In this document: piece by piece, positions 12,177 through 22,794 of the stretch
Layout of the letters: each line of letters opens with the position of its first letter
Numbering within the stretch: position 1 is the first letter of the stretch
Assembly: GCF_030445035.2 (NCBI RefSeq)
Contig: NC_080677.1
Span: 113,515,263-113,579,262 of the forward strand
From: Dasypus novemcinctus
Taxonomy: Eukaryota; Chordata; Mammalia; Cingulata; Dasypodidae
DNA length: 64,000 nt
Direction: 5' to 3'
Notes under the pieces: model-generated
Seen by the model: only the letters and a program-made list of their open reading frames with translations
The model's database searches: none
What the model was told of the DNA's origin: nothing
Translations under genes and position numbers: made by a program

Positions 12177-12571
12177 GGAAGCAGATGTGGCTCAATGGAT
12201 AGAGCATCCGCCTACCACATGGGAGGTCCAGGGTTCAAACCCAGGGCCTCCTGACCTGTGGGATGAGCTGGCCCACATGCAGTGCTGATGCACGCAAGGA
12301 GTGCCATGCCATGCAAGGGTGCCCCCCACATAGGGGAGCCCCACACTCAAGGAGTGCACCCTGTAAGGAAAGCTGCCCTGCACGAAAAAAGTGCAGCCTG
12401 CCCAGGAGTGGTGCCACACACACAGAGAGCTGACACAACAAAAAGAGACACAGATTCCTGGTGCCGCCAAGAACACAAGCAGACACAGAAGAACACACAG
12501 CGAATGGACACACAGAGCAGACAACTGGGGGGAAGGGGCGGGGGGTGGGGGAAACGGGGAAAGAGGGAGGG
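12177..12571 (+). mobile_element. DAS-SINE, younger copy
   Basis: A complete copy starting ggaagcagatgtggctcaat and ending in a purine-rich gggga/ggaaaa tail. It is flanked by aaaaaatcag at 12167-12176 and 12572-12581. It landed in the tail/target copy of the SINE before it, so it is younger than that one. Its pol III boxes are well preserved. Confidence 0.9.
12188..12242 (+). promoter_or_regulatory. Internal pol III promoter (A and B boxes) of a DAS-SINE
   Basis: The A box reads tggctcaatgga at 12188-12199 and the B box ggttcaaaccc at 12232-12242. This spacing (about 33 bp) is that of a tRNA gene. It shows the tRNA origin of the SINE head and is the best preserved pair in the window. Current transcription cannot be judged. 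Confidence 0.7.
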
Positions 12572-12609
12572 AAAAAATCAGTTGATCATAGAGGTGAGGG
12601 TCTATTTTT

Positions 12610-12996
12610 TTATTTTTAAAATATAGCATCTTTTATTTGTTTGTTTGTTTACTCCCCCCTCATTGTTTTGCACTCACTGTCTGCTCTCTATGTCCATTTA
12701 CTGTGTGTTCTCTGTGGCTGCTTGTGTTCTCTTTAAGAGGCACCAGGAACCAAACCTGGGACCTCCCATTTGGGAGAGAGGTGCTCAGTCATCTGAGCCA
12801 TCTCAACTCCCTTCTTTATTTTGTCTCTCATTGTCTTTCCTCTTTATGTCTCCTTGTTGTGTCATCTTTTTGCATCAGTTCACTGTCATGCCAGCTTTCT
12901 ATCTTGCTCGTCTTCTCCAGGAGGTACCAAAAACCAAACCTGGGCTCTCCCTCGTGGTAGGCAGGAGTTAAATCACTTGAGTCACATCCACTTCCC
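12610..12996 (-). mobile_element. DAS-SINE, dimeric (antisense)
   Basis: Flanked by an exact 14-bp target duplication, gagggtctattttt, at 12596-12609 and 12997-13010. It contains two reversed tRNA-like heads (near 12800 and at 12970-12996). The L1 ORF2 sequence continues directly after it. Confidence 0.9.
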
Positions 12997-13439
12997 GAGG
13001 GTCTATTTTTGAACTCTTGATTCAATTCCATTGATTAATGTGTCTATCTTTAAGAGAATACCATGCTGTTTTGACCATTGTAACTTTGTAAAAAATGCTC
13101 TAAGACCAGGAAGCATGAATCCTCCAACTTTGCTTATCTTTTGGGGGATATTTTTGGTTATTTGGGGCCCCTTTCCCTAACAAATAAATTTGGTAATTGA
13201 CTTTTCTATTTCTGTAATGTAGGATGTTGGAGTTTTTATTGGGATTGCATTGTAAATCAATTTGAGTAGAAATGACATCTTAACAATTATTTAGTCTTCC
13301 AATCCATGAACATGGAATGTCCTTCCACTTGTTTAGGTCTTCTTTGATTTCTTTTAAAGCAGTGTTTCATAGTTTTCTGAGTACAGGTCTTTTACATCCC
13401 TGTTTAAATTAATTCCTAGATAGTTGATTCTTTTTGTTG

Positions 13440-13769
13440 CTATTGTAAGTGGATTATTTTCTTCTCAGATTGTTCATTACTAGTGTATAAAAACACTACT
13501 AATTTTTGCATGTTGATTCTGTATCCTACCACTTTGATGTACTCAATTATTAGCACTAGTTGCTTTGTTGTAGATATTTCCAAATTTTCCAAATATAGGC
13601 ACATGTCATCTGCAAATAGTGAGACTTTTACTTCTTTTCCAATTTGGATACTTTTTATTTCTTTTCCTTGCCAAATTGTTCTAGCTAGAGCCTCTAGCAC
13701 AACTTTGAATAAGAGTAGTGAGAGAGGGCATCCTTGTCTTGTTTCCAAACTTAGAGGGAAAGTTTTCAA
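13440..13769 (-). pseudogene. L1 ORF2 reverse-transcriptase fragment (old L1)
   Basis: The minus-strand translation shows [20 protein letters not shown] and the catalytic [14 protein letters not shown] block, which is typical of the palm of L1 RT (F-A-D-D). The frame is open for only 109 codons and is broken on both sides. Confidence 0.85.
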
Positions 13770-14299
13770 CTTTTCCCATTGAGTAGGATATTAACTGTGG
13801 GTTTTTCATACATGCCTTCTATCATGTTGAGGAATTTTCCTTCTATTCCTATCTTTTGAAGTGTTTTTATAAATCTATTAACATTCAGTGTTACTACTGT
13901 AAAGGTGTTACTTAGTCCAACCATTTTAACCCTTGGCTTTCATATGTCATATTTTCTTTTTATCTATCTCTTTATCCTTTTGGCTACCATTTCTGATAAT
14001 CTTCATTTCTACACTCTCTTCCAAGCCTCTCTCTTCTGTCTTTTCCTTTCAGGCTTTAGTATTTCTTAAAAGATGGCATTTTGTTTAAGAACTCTCTTAG
14101 TTTCTACCTGTGAATATTTTAAATGCACCCTTATTATTGAAGGACAATTTTGCCAAATAAAGAATTCTTGGCTGGCAGTTTTTCTCTTTCAGTATCTTAA
14201 ATATACCATACCATTGTCTTTTCACTTTCATGGTTTCTGATGAGAAATCTGCACTAAGTCCTCCTGGACATCCCTTGTATATGATGGATTATTTTCTCA

Positions 14300-14920
14300 T
14301 GCTGCTTTCAGAATTCTTTCTTTATCTATGGCATTTCACATTCTGAATAGTATGTGTCTCGGAATACATCTATTTATATTTATTCTGTTTAGAATATGTT
14401 GTGCTTCTTGGATATGTATATTCTTGTCTTTCATGAGAGTTGGGATATTTTCAGCCATTTTCCTCAAATACTCTTTCTGCCCCTTTTCTCTTCTCTTCTC
14501 CTTCTGGGCCTCCTACAAAGCTCTTCATGCTGTTATTCAATTCCCCATGCCTCTGTTCCATTTTTTCCATTATTTTCTCTATCCATTCTTCCATCTTTTC
14601 ACGTTCAGTTGTTCTGTCTTCTAACTTGGTAATTTTTTCTTTTGCCATTTCAAATCTGTTGTTTTATTCCTCAAATGTATTTTTAATCTCATCCATTGTG
14701 TCTTTCATTCTCATAATTTTGTAATTTTTTCTATTCAAGCTTTCATAGTCTTCTTGGTACTCACCCAGTGTTTTCTTAATGTTTTATCTCTTTAGCCATA
14801 TTTTCCATCAAATCCTTTAATTGCTTTAGAAGGTCATTGATTAGCTGTTTCAAATCTTGTGTCACATTTGGTATTTTGACTTGTTTCTTTGCTTGGGCCA
14901 TATCTTCCTGTTTCTTAGTA
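14300..14920 (-). pseudogene. L1 ORF1 remnant (old L1)
   Basis: The antisense text matches the ORF1 region of the younger L1 at 21.9-22.7 kb, for example a plus-strand 'gttgtgcttcttggatatgt' and a glutamate/lysine-rich coiled-coil frame at 14451-14648. It is broken by many stops. ORF1 makes the RNA-binding trimer of the L1 particle. Confidence 0.65.
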
Positions 14921-15039
14921 TGACTTCTAATTTTTTACTGATGTCTAACGGCTAATTTTGATGGTGATTTTACTCTGATGATCAGTTTTTCTCTCTTACC
15001 TAGGGATTTAGGGTTGAGTGCCTTTGTAGTATGGTTCTT

Positions 15040-15050
15040 CTTTGATTCTT
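15040..15050. repeat. Target-site duplication of the 9.6-kb L1 (left copy)
   Basis: ctttgattctt here equals 24648-24658. The T-run starting at 15051 is the complement of the L1 A-tail. Confidence 0.75.
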
Positions 15051-17906
15051 TTTTTTCCCCAAATTCTACTCAATTTATTCATTAAAAAAAATATATATTA
15101 CATTAAAAAAAAATGAGGTCCCCATTCACCCACACCACCCCACCCCACCACTCCCCCCACAGTAACACTCTCCCCCATCATCATGACACATCCATTGCAT
15201 CTGGTGAGTACATCTCTGGGCATCGCTGCACCCCATGTCCTGTGCTCCACACCATAGCCCACACTCTCCCACGTTCCATCCAGTGGGCCATGGGAGGACA
15301 TACAATGTCCGGCAATTGTCCCTGAAGCACCACCCAGGACAACTCCAAGTCCCGAAAATGCCTCCACATCTCATCTCTTCCTCCCATTCCCCGCACCCAG
15401 CAGCCTCCATGGCCACTTTTTCCACACCAATGCCACATTTTCTTGATTATTAGCCACAATAGTTCATGAATAGGATATCATTCAGTCCACTCTAATCCTT
15501 ACTGTATTCCTCCTTCCTGTGGACCTTGGCTTGGTTGTGTCCATTCCACATCTATGTCAAGAGGGGGTTTAGATTCCACATGGATACTGGATGCAATCCT
15601 CCTGCTTTCAGTTGTAGGCACTCTAGACTCCATGGTGTGGTGGTTGACATTCTTCAACTCCATGTTAGCTGAGTGGGGTAAGTCAACTAAATCAGAGTGT
15701 AGGAGCTGAAGTCTGTTGAGGCTCAAGCCCTGGCTATCATATTGTCAGTCCAGAGATTCAAATCCCCTAGATATATCTTAAACCCCAGCACCAACTACAA
15801 TTCCAGTAAAGTAGCATGAAAAGCTTGTGAAAAGAGATCCCATCTGAGTCCAGCTCCATCACGCAAAAACACCAGCTCCAAAGAAGGGCCAACTGACATG
15901 GCAATGAACCCCATCTGCCATGACCATACAACCTGTGGGTCCTTTTAGCCCTCAAAAGGACCAATACCTGGGGTTGTATCCACTTTATCTGTCTCCAAGA
16001 CTCTGCTCAGGTGTGCATAAGGGCAATCCTTCTGACAACCTCCAGACTCTTTTTTAGAGACTCAAAGCTATATGAACTCATTTGTCCTTTCCATTTCCCC
16101 CTTACTTTAGGTCAAACAGCATTTTTAACTCCTATTATTATATGTAGACAGGGATATTCTGCTGGTCCACGTTGAACCTTTAATTCAAGGTCATTTTCTA
16201 GTTATATCATCAGCTGGTACTTGGTAGTGATCCCTTGGTGCCAGGGAGGCTCATCCCCGGGTGTCATGTCCCACGCTGGGGGGAAGGCATTGCATTTACA
16301 TGCTGAGTTTGGCTTTGAGACTGGCCTCATTTGAGTAACACGGAGGCTGTCAGGAGGGAACTCTTAGGCACAGTGCTGCTCTAGGCCTTGTTCTTATTTC
16401 AGATGTATAGGCTCACAAGCATAGTCATTAGTATCAGGGGCTCCCTTTTGGACCCTTATTCCTTCCTGGTCCTTACCATTGCACCTGGGGGACTGCCGCT
16501 GCTCCTCTAGGGACCACAACAGCCCCCCCCCCCAGCCAGGAACCCAGTACCCCCCCAGCTGTTGTTTTTAATTGTTTCCACTATGAGTATATCCAAACAT
16601 TTCCATGCACCCTGGACTCATGCCCTGTATAACTCCCTGTCAACCATATATCACCTGTCAATAACATCCCATACCAGTATTCCTCCGCTGCCATTGTTGA
16701 ACCACTCTGTGATCCAAAACTTCCTGAAAAGTGAAGCCCAATATAATGCCAGGTTCCCTTACTAGTAAAATGGAATATAGCAATGAGTTTAAAGGTTAGA
16801 TATAGAATACATATTGATCTGGAAAAATTCTACATCCTATCTTTTTCTTTTCTTTTTTCCTAATTATTGAGCTTCTCTTCACAAGAGCCCTAGATCACAG
16901 TAATTCATTTATACAATATACAGCACTCCCACATATCCATTATAAAACCTTTTCCCTTCCACAGTGATAATCTTTTAACTTATTCATATCATATTTACTG
17001 AAACTGATGTACAGATATTGAGACAATAGCTTTCAAACAAGGTAACATTTGTGTTTACATTGTGTTTCATACTTTAGGCTATACAGTTTTCTAAATTTTT
17101 TAGTTATCCTATGTTTTACATTATGGCTTACATTATTAGTCTGTCATCCCCTATATGTTTTTGGTGTAATATTACATGTTTTATATCCATCCTTGTATAC
17201 TCTTGTGACACACTTCCTTTGCCCTCACATTTACTTTGGTTCCATCTATTCAATATCTATTTCCCCCTCCCCTTGGGGCCCACAGTGGCAGTCAATCTTC
17301 ATTTCTTGAGGAGCCATGTTCAGAGATACTTGCAACAGTGTTGAGGACTTGACTTGCTCAACTGCCCTAATGCCCTGGGAGCCACCCTTTCTCTTGAGAG
17401 ATACAGTTCCCTCTATTTGATGGCTTTAGTCTTCCCCAGGATGTGGGTCTACCTTCACTCTCATTATATGGGTCTCTACCCAATGGTTTAACCCACTCTG
17501 GCAAAATGAGCATTCAGATATTCCCTAGGAGTCTGTCCTGCGTCAGATTATCCCCTTTGAGTATCTTAAACAGGTAACTTTCCTAAATATATTTTGAAAA
17601 GGTTATCTCAGCATTTTACTTTCAACCAACACCTGACAATCTCCTATGTTCATATGTTGCCCCTCCCTCCCCCCAATTTCTTGGGCAATATTACCCATCC
17701 GCCCATCCCTAGCCCCCCTCAAACCTGCATAGCCCCACCCAAAGATAATCCTATGCCCCCATTTTATCTCTTCCTTGTGCACATACTTACCGCCAGCTTA
17801 TCATAGATTTCGCCCATGTAGATGTCAGCTTACATCCTTCCTCTACCCCCCGATTTCCTGTAAGCCTATCTTCCAGTCTCTAGCTCTCTGAGGCAGCTTG
17901 CTTATT
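15051..17906 (-). other. L1 3' UTR, unusually long
   Basis: About 2.85 kb between the ORF2 stop and the A-tail. The last ~0.8 kb recurs in the L1 fragments at 52931-53503 (antisense) and 59331-60147 (sense), so it is a true part of this L1 lineage and not a chance neighbour. It holds no ORF of note. C-rich tracts on the plus strand (15119-15177 and 16516-16558) are G-rich on the L1 sense strand. Confidence 0.75.
15119..15177 (-). other. G-rich tract in L1 3' UTR, possible G-quadruplex
   Basis: On the minus strand there are at least four runs of three to six G separated by one to five bases (ggggggagtggtggggtggg within). Polypurine/G-rich tracts near the 3' end are a known feature of mammalian L1s. 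Folding is an inference. Confidence 0.6.
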
Positions 17907-20900
17907 TCATATCATTGAGGTCATGAAGTATTTGTCCTTCAATGCCTGGGTTGCTTCACTCAACATAAGGTTCTCAAGATTTATCCATGTTATCACATGT
18001 TTGTAGTGTATTTGTGTATTTGTGTTTGTAGTGTATTTGTTCTTACAGCCGAGTAGTATTCCATTGTATGTATATACGACATTTTATTGATCCACTCATC
18101 TGTTGATGGGCATTTGGGTTGATTCCAACTTTTGGAGGATAGTGAACAATGCTGCTATGAACATTGGTGTGCATATATCAGTTTGTGTCCTTGTTTTCAG
18201 TTCTGCTGGGTATATACCCAGCAGTGGTATTGCTGGGTCATATGGCAAATCTATGGCTAGTTTTTTGAGAAACCGCCAAACTGTCCTCCAGAATGGTTGG
18301 ATCCTTCTGCATTCCCACCAGCAGTGGATGAGTGTTCCCATTTCTTCACATCCTCTCCAGCATTTGTATTGTTTTTTTCATAGCTGCCAATCTTATGGGA
18401 GTGAGGTGGTATCTCATTGTAGTTTTGATTTGCATTTCCCTGATAGATTTGGAGCATTTTTTCATGTGCTTTTTAGCCATTTGTATTTCTTTGGAGAAGT
18501 GTCTGTTTAAATCTTTTTCCCATTTTTTAAATGGGTTGTTTATCTTTTTGTTTTCAAGATATATGAGTTCTTTATATGAAGTTAAAAGATATATGAAGTT
18601 ATAAGTCTCTTATCGGATATATGGTTGCCAAATATTTTCTCCCATTGTGTAGGTTCCCTTTTTACTTTCTTGACAAACTCCTTTGAGGTGCAGAAGGCTT
18701 TAATTTTGAGGAAGTCCCATTTATCTATTTGTTCTTTTGCTGCTCGTGCTTTTGGTGTGAAGTTCATGAAGCCATTTCCTACTACAAGGTCTTGTAGATG
18801 TTTCCCTACACTGCTTTCCAAGGTCTTTATGGTCTTGGCTCTTATATTTAGGTCTTTGATCCATCTTGAGTTGATCTTTGTATAAGGGGTGAGATGGTAA
18901 TCCTCTTTCATTCTTCTACATATGGATATCCAGTTCTCCGGGCACCATTTGTTGAATAGGCCATTCTCTCCCAATTGAGAGGGTTTGGTGGCTTTATCGA
19001 ATATTATATGGCTATATATATGAGGTTCTATATCAGAACTTTCAATTCGATTCCATTGGTCTGTGTGTCTCTCCTTATGCCAATACCATGCTGTTTTCAC
19101 TACTGTAACTTTGCAGTATGTTTTGAAGTCAGGTAGTGTGATTCTTCCAATTTCTTTTTCTTTTTCAATATGTCTTTGGCTATTTGGGGCCTCTTTCCTT
19201 TCCAGATAAATTTCATAGTTAGTTTTTCTCGTTCCTTAAAGAAGGTTGTGTTGATTTTTATTGGGATTGCATTGAATGTGTAGATCAGTTTTGGTAGGAT
19301 AGACATCTTAATAATATTTAGTCTTCCTGTCCATGAACAGGGAATACTCTTCTGTTTATTTAGGTCTTCTTTGATTTCCTTGAACAGTCTTGTATAGTTC
19401 TCAATGTATAAGTTTTTTACATCTTTAGTTAAATTTATTCCTAAATATTTGATTTTTTAATTTACTATTGTGAATGGTATTTGTTTCTTGATTTCCTCCT
19501 GATCTTGTTCATTATTGGTGTACAGAAATGCTACTGATTTTTGCGCATTGATCTTATAACCTGCGACTTTACTAAACTCATTTATGAGTTCTAGAAGCTT
19601 TGTTGTAGACCTCTCAGGGTTTTCTATGTACAGGATCATGTCATCTGCAAATAATGAAATTTTGACTTCTTGCTTTCCAATCTGAATGCCTTTTATATCT
19701 GGTTCTTGCCTCAGTGCTTGAGCAAGTACTTCTAAGACAATGTTAAATAGAAGGGGAGAGAATGGGCATCCTCGTCTTGTTCCTGACTTTAGAGGGAAGG
19801 ATTTTAGGATTTCTCCATTGTAAATGATGTTGGCTGTGGGTTTTTCATATATACTCTTTATCATGTTCAAAAAATTTCCTTGTATTCTGATCTTTTAGAG
19901 TGTTTTTATCAAGAAAGGGTGCTGTATTTTGTCAAATGCTTTTTCTGCATCTATAGATATAATCATGTGATTTTTTCCCTTCAATCTGTTTATATGGTGT
20001 ATTACATTGATTGATTTTCTTATGTTGAACCATCCTTGCATACCTGGAATGAATCCCACTTGGTCATGGTGTATAATTTGTTTAATGTGTTGAATATGAT
20101 TAGCAAGTATTTTGTTAAGTATTTTTGCATCTAGGTTCATTAGAGAAATTGGTCTGTAATTTTCCTTTCTTGTGGTGTCTTTATTTGGCTTTGGTACTAG
20201 GGTAATGTTGGCATCATAGAAGGAGTTAGGCAATGTTACTTCTGTTTTGATTTTTTGGAAGAGTTTCAATAGGATTGGTGTTAGTTCTTTCCGGAATTTT
20301 TTGTAGAATTCACCTGTGAAGCCGTCTGGCCCTGGGTTCTTCTTAGTTGGGAGGTTTTTAATGACTGATTCTATCTCTTTACTTGTGATTGGTTTGTTGA
20401 GATCATCAATTTCTTCTTTCATCAATATAGGCTGCTTATGTGTTTCTAGGAATTTGTCCATTTCCTCTGAATTGTCATTTATGTTGGAATATAGTTTTTC
20501 AAAGTATCCTCTTATGATAGTCTTTATTTCTGTGGGGTCAGTGGTGATATCTCCTTTCTCATTTCTTATTTTGTGTATTTGCATCTTCTCTCTTTTTTTC
20601 TTTGTTAGTCTCACTAAAGGTTTGTCAATTTTATTGATCTTCTCAAAAAACCAGCTCTTGGTCTTGTTTATCTTTTCAAGTGCTTTCTTATTTTCTATTT
20701 CATTTAGTTCTGCTCTTATCTTTGTTATTTCCTTCCTTCTTCTTCCTGTTGGATTACTTTGTTGTTTTTTCTCTAATTCCTCCAAATGTGCAGTTAGTTC
20801 TCCAATTTTTGCTCTTTCTTCTTTTTTGATGTATGAATTTATGGCTATAAATTTCCCTTTCAGTACTGCTTTTGCTGCATCCCATAAATTTTGGTATGTT

Positions 20901-21744
20901 GTGTTATCATTATCATTTGTTTCAAGGTAGTCATTGATTTCTTTTGAGATTTCCTCTTTGACCCACTGTTTTTCTAAGAGTGTGCTGTTTAATTTCCATA
21001 TCTTGGTGTGAAATCTGGGCCTCTGGCCCTTGCAGATTTCCAGCTTTACTCCACTGTGGTCAGAGATATTATTTTGTATGATTTTGATCTTTCTGAATTC
21101 ATTAAGCCTTTCTTTGTGGCCTAGCATAGGTCTGTCTTGGAGAATGATCCATGTGCACTTGAGAAAAATGTATATCCTGCTGTATTTGGGTGTAATGATC
21201 TGTATATGTCTATTAGATCCATCTCCTCTAATATACTGTTCAAATATTTCTTTTCTTTAGTGATTCTCTTTTGAGATGTTCTGTCCAGAATTGATAGTGG
21301 TGTATTAAGATCCCCCACTATAATTGTAGATGGATCTATTCTTTCACTTAGTTTTTCCAGCGTTTGCCTCACATATTTAGAGGCGCCCTTGTTAGGAGCA
21401 TAAATATTTATGATTGTTCATTCTTCTTGACAGATTGTCCCTTTCACTAATATGTAGTATCCTTCTTTGTCTCTCACAATTATTTTGCATTTAAAGTCTA
21501 TTTTGTCTGATATCAATATAGCTACTCCTGCCTTTTTTTGGTTATTGTTTGCTTGTAAGATTGTTTTCCAACCATTCACTTTCAGCTTCCATGAGACTCT
21601 AGGTCTAAGATGTGTCTCTTGTAGACAGCATATAGATGGGCCATATTTCCTTATCCAGTGTCCCAGTCTGAATCTTTTGATAGGTGAGTTTAATCCATTG
21701 ACATTCAGTGGTATTGCTTTTAAGGAATTATTTATGTTAGCCAT
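17907..21744 (-). pseudogene. L1 ORF2 (endonuclease-RT), disrupted
   Basis: In the family ORF2p nicks target DNA and copies L1 RNA there. Open pieces on the minus strand are as follows. An APE-type endonuclease N-terminus is at 21744-21418 (NVNGLNSP, QETH). The endonuclease C-terminus is at 21372-21121 (VGDLNTPLS). The linker plus start of RT is at 21127-19895 ([19 protein letters not shown]). The RT palm is at 19870-19457 (FADDM). C-terminal pieces lie at 19306-18582 and 18341-18096. The end frame reaches a stop at 17907, giving a full span of about 1,279 codons, close to the usual 1,275. Breaks include a stop right after 19895 and frameshifts near 21400, 21120, 19440, 18580 and 18100. ORF2 starts inside the end of ORF1, overlapping by 13 bp. 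Confidence 0.9.
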
Positions 21745-22794
21745 ATTTTGATTGGACTTGTGTTTGTCATATTTTGTTTGTTTGTTTTTTTTTCTTCTCT
21801 CTTTGTCTTTTTTGTTGTTCTTACACTCTCCTCCAACTCTGCCTGTCCTGTTTTTTTCCTTTCTTCCTGCAGAACTCCCTTTAGAATTTCTTGAAGGGGA
21901 GGTTTCTTGTTGGCATACTCTTTCAATTTCTGTTTATCTGTGAATATTTTGAACTCTCCATCATTTTTGAATGCTAGTTTAGCTGGGTAGAGTATTCTTG
22001 GTTGGAAATTTTTTTCTTTTAGTACCTTGACTATATCATACCACTGCCTTCTTGCCTCCATGGTTTCAGATGAGAAATCAGCACTTAATCTTATGGAGCT
22101 TCTCTTGTATGTGATGGTTTTCTTTTCTCTTGCTGCTTTTAGAATTTTCTCTTTGTCTTGAGCGTTGGATAATTTGACAAGTATATGTCTTGGGGTGGGT
22201 CTGTTGGGGTTTATGATAATTAGGGTGTGCTGTGCTTCTTGTATATGTACATCTGTCTCTTTCAGTAGATTTGGGAAGTTTTCAGCCATTATTTCCTGCA
22301 ACACTCCTTCTGACCCCTTTCCCTTCTCTTCTCCTTCTGGGATGCCTATAATACGTATGTTTGTGCATTTTGCATTGTCATTCAGGTCCCTAAAGTCCTA
22401 GCTGGATTTTTTCTATCTTTTTATCAATCAGTTCTACTATCTGTTTGATTTCCAATGTACTGTCTTCCACATCACTAATTCTCTGCTCTGCCTCTTCTAA
22501 TCTGCTGTTATTTGCTGCGAGTGTATTTTTGATTTCTTGAACTGTGGTGTTCATTTCCATCATATCTGTTATCTTTTTGCGTATGCCTGCAATTTCCCCT
22601 CCAAGTGTTGTCTTCATATTGTTAACCTCTTCCTTTACTTCATTAAATTTGTCTGTGATGTATGTTTTGAGATCTTTAATTACTTGTGCAAAGTTCTGCT
22701 CTCCTTCCTGGTTTTTAGTTTGTTCATTGGATTCAGCCATGTTTTCCTGATTACTGGTTTGGTTTGTAGATTTTTGTTGCTGTCTGGTCATCAT
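21732..22794 (-). pseudogene. L1 ORF1 (RNA-binding chaperone), disrupted
   Basis: The start ATG is at 22794. The first frame (22794-22390, 134 codons) is rich in K/E/Q with heptad-like leucines/isoleucines, which fits the coiled-coil trimer domain. The second frame (22304-21732) contains the RRM/CTD region (a PRHILVKLSN stretch followed by LKAAREKKTITYK and DFSSETMEARRQW). A stop/frameshift between about 22390 and 22304 breaks the protein. The total length matches a normal ORF1 of about 350 residues. It ends at 21732, overlapping the ORF2 start. Confidence 0.9.

Larger units (their letters stand above)
9508..15050 (-). mobile_element. Old L1, 3' portion (antisense), interrupted
   Basis: It reads 3' to 5' along the plus strand: a 3' UTR (9508-10299) of the older type without the long G-rich tract, ORF2 C-terminus (10300-10533), more ORF2 between SINEs, ORF2 reverse transcriptase (13440-13769), ORF1 (about 14300-14920), then the start of the 5' UTR. 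It resumes at 24659-25460 beyond the younger L1. About half of ORF2 is missing near 13900-14050, so it carries an internal deletion. The bounds are supported by a short imperfect direct repeat, atgactttt, at 9499-9507 and 25461-25469. Confidence 0.75.

Noticed and set aside
12181-12250. True tRNA gene
   Set aside because: The A and B boxes are present, but there is no acceptor stem pairing or anticodon arm that folds, and the sequence continues as a SINE found many times.
12192-12629. Minus-strand 145-codon frame and similar frames at 10846, 30589, 32642, 36030, 42084 and 54844
   Set aside because: All lie in DAS-SINEs. The same C/W/H-rich translation appears in each copy because the SINE is GC-rich and repeated; it is not a gene family.
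15098-15459. Several overlapping 70-99 codon frames on both strands
   Set aside because: GC-rich L1 3' UTR; frames on both strands at once and lack of conservation in the other L1 copies.
20316-20930. 204-codon plus-strand frame rich in F, S and L, looking like a membrane protein
   Set aside because: It is the antisense shadow of the L1 ORF2 linker/RT region; T-rich antisense gives hydrophobic codons.
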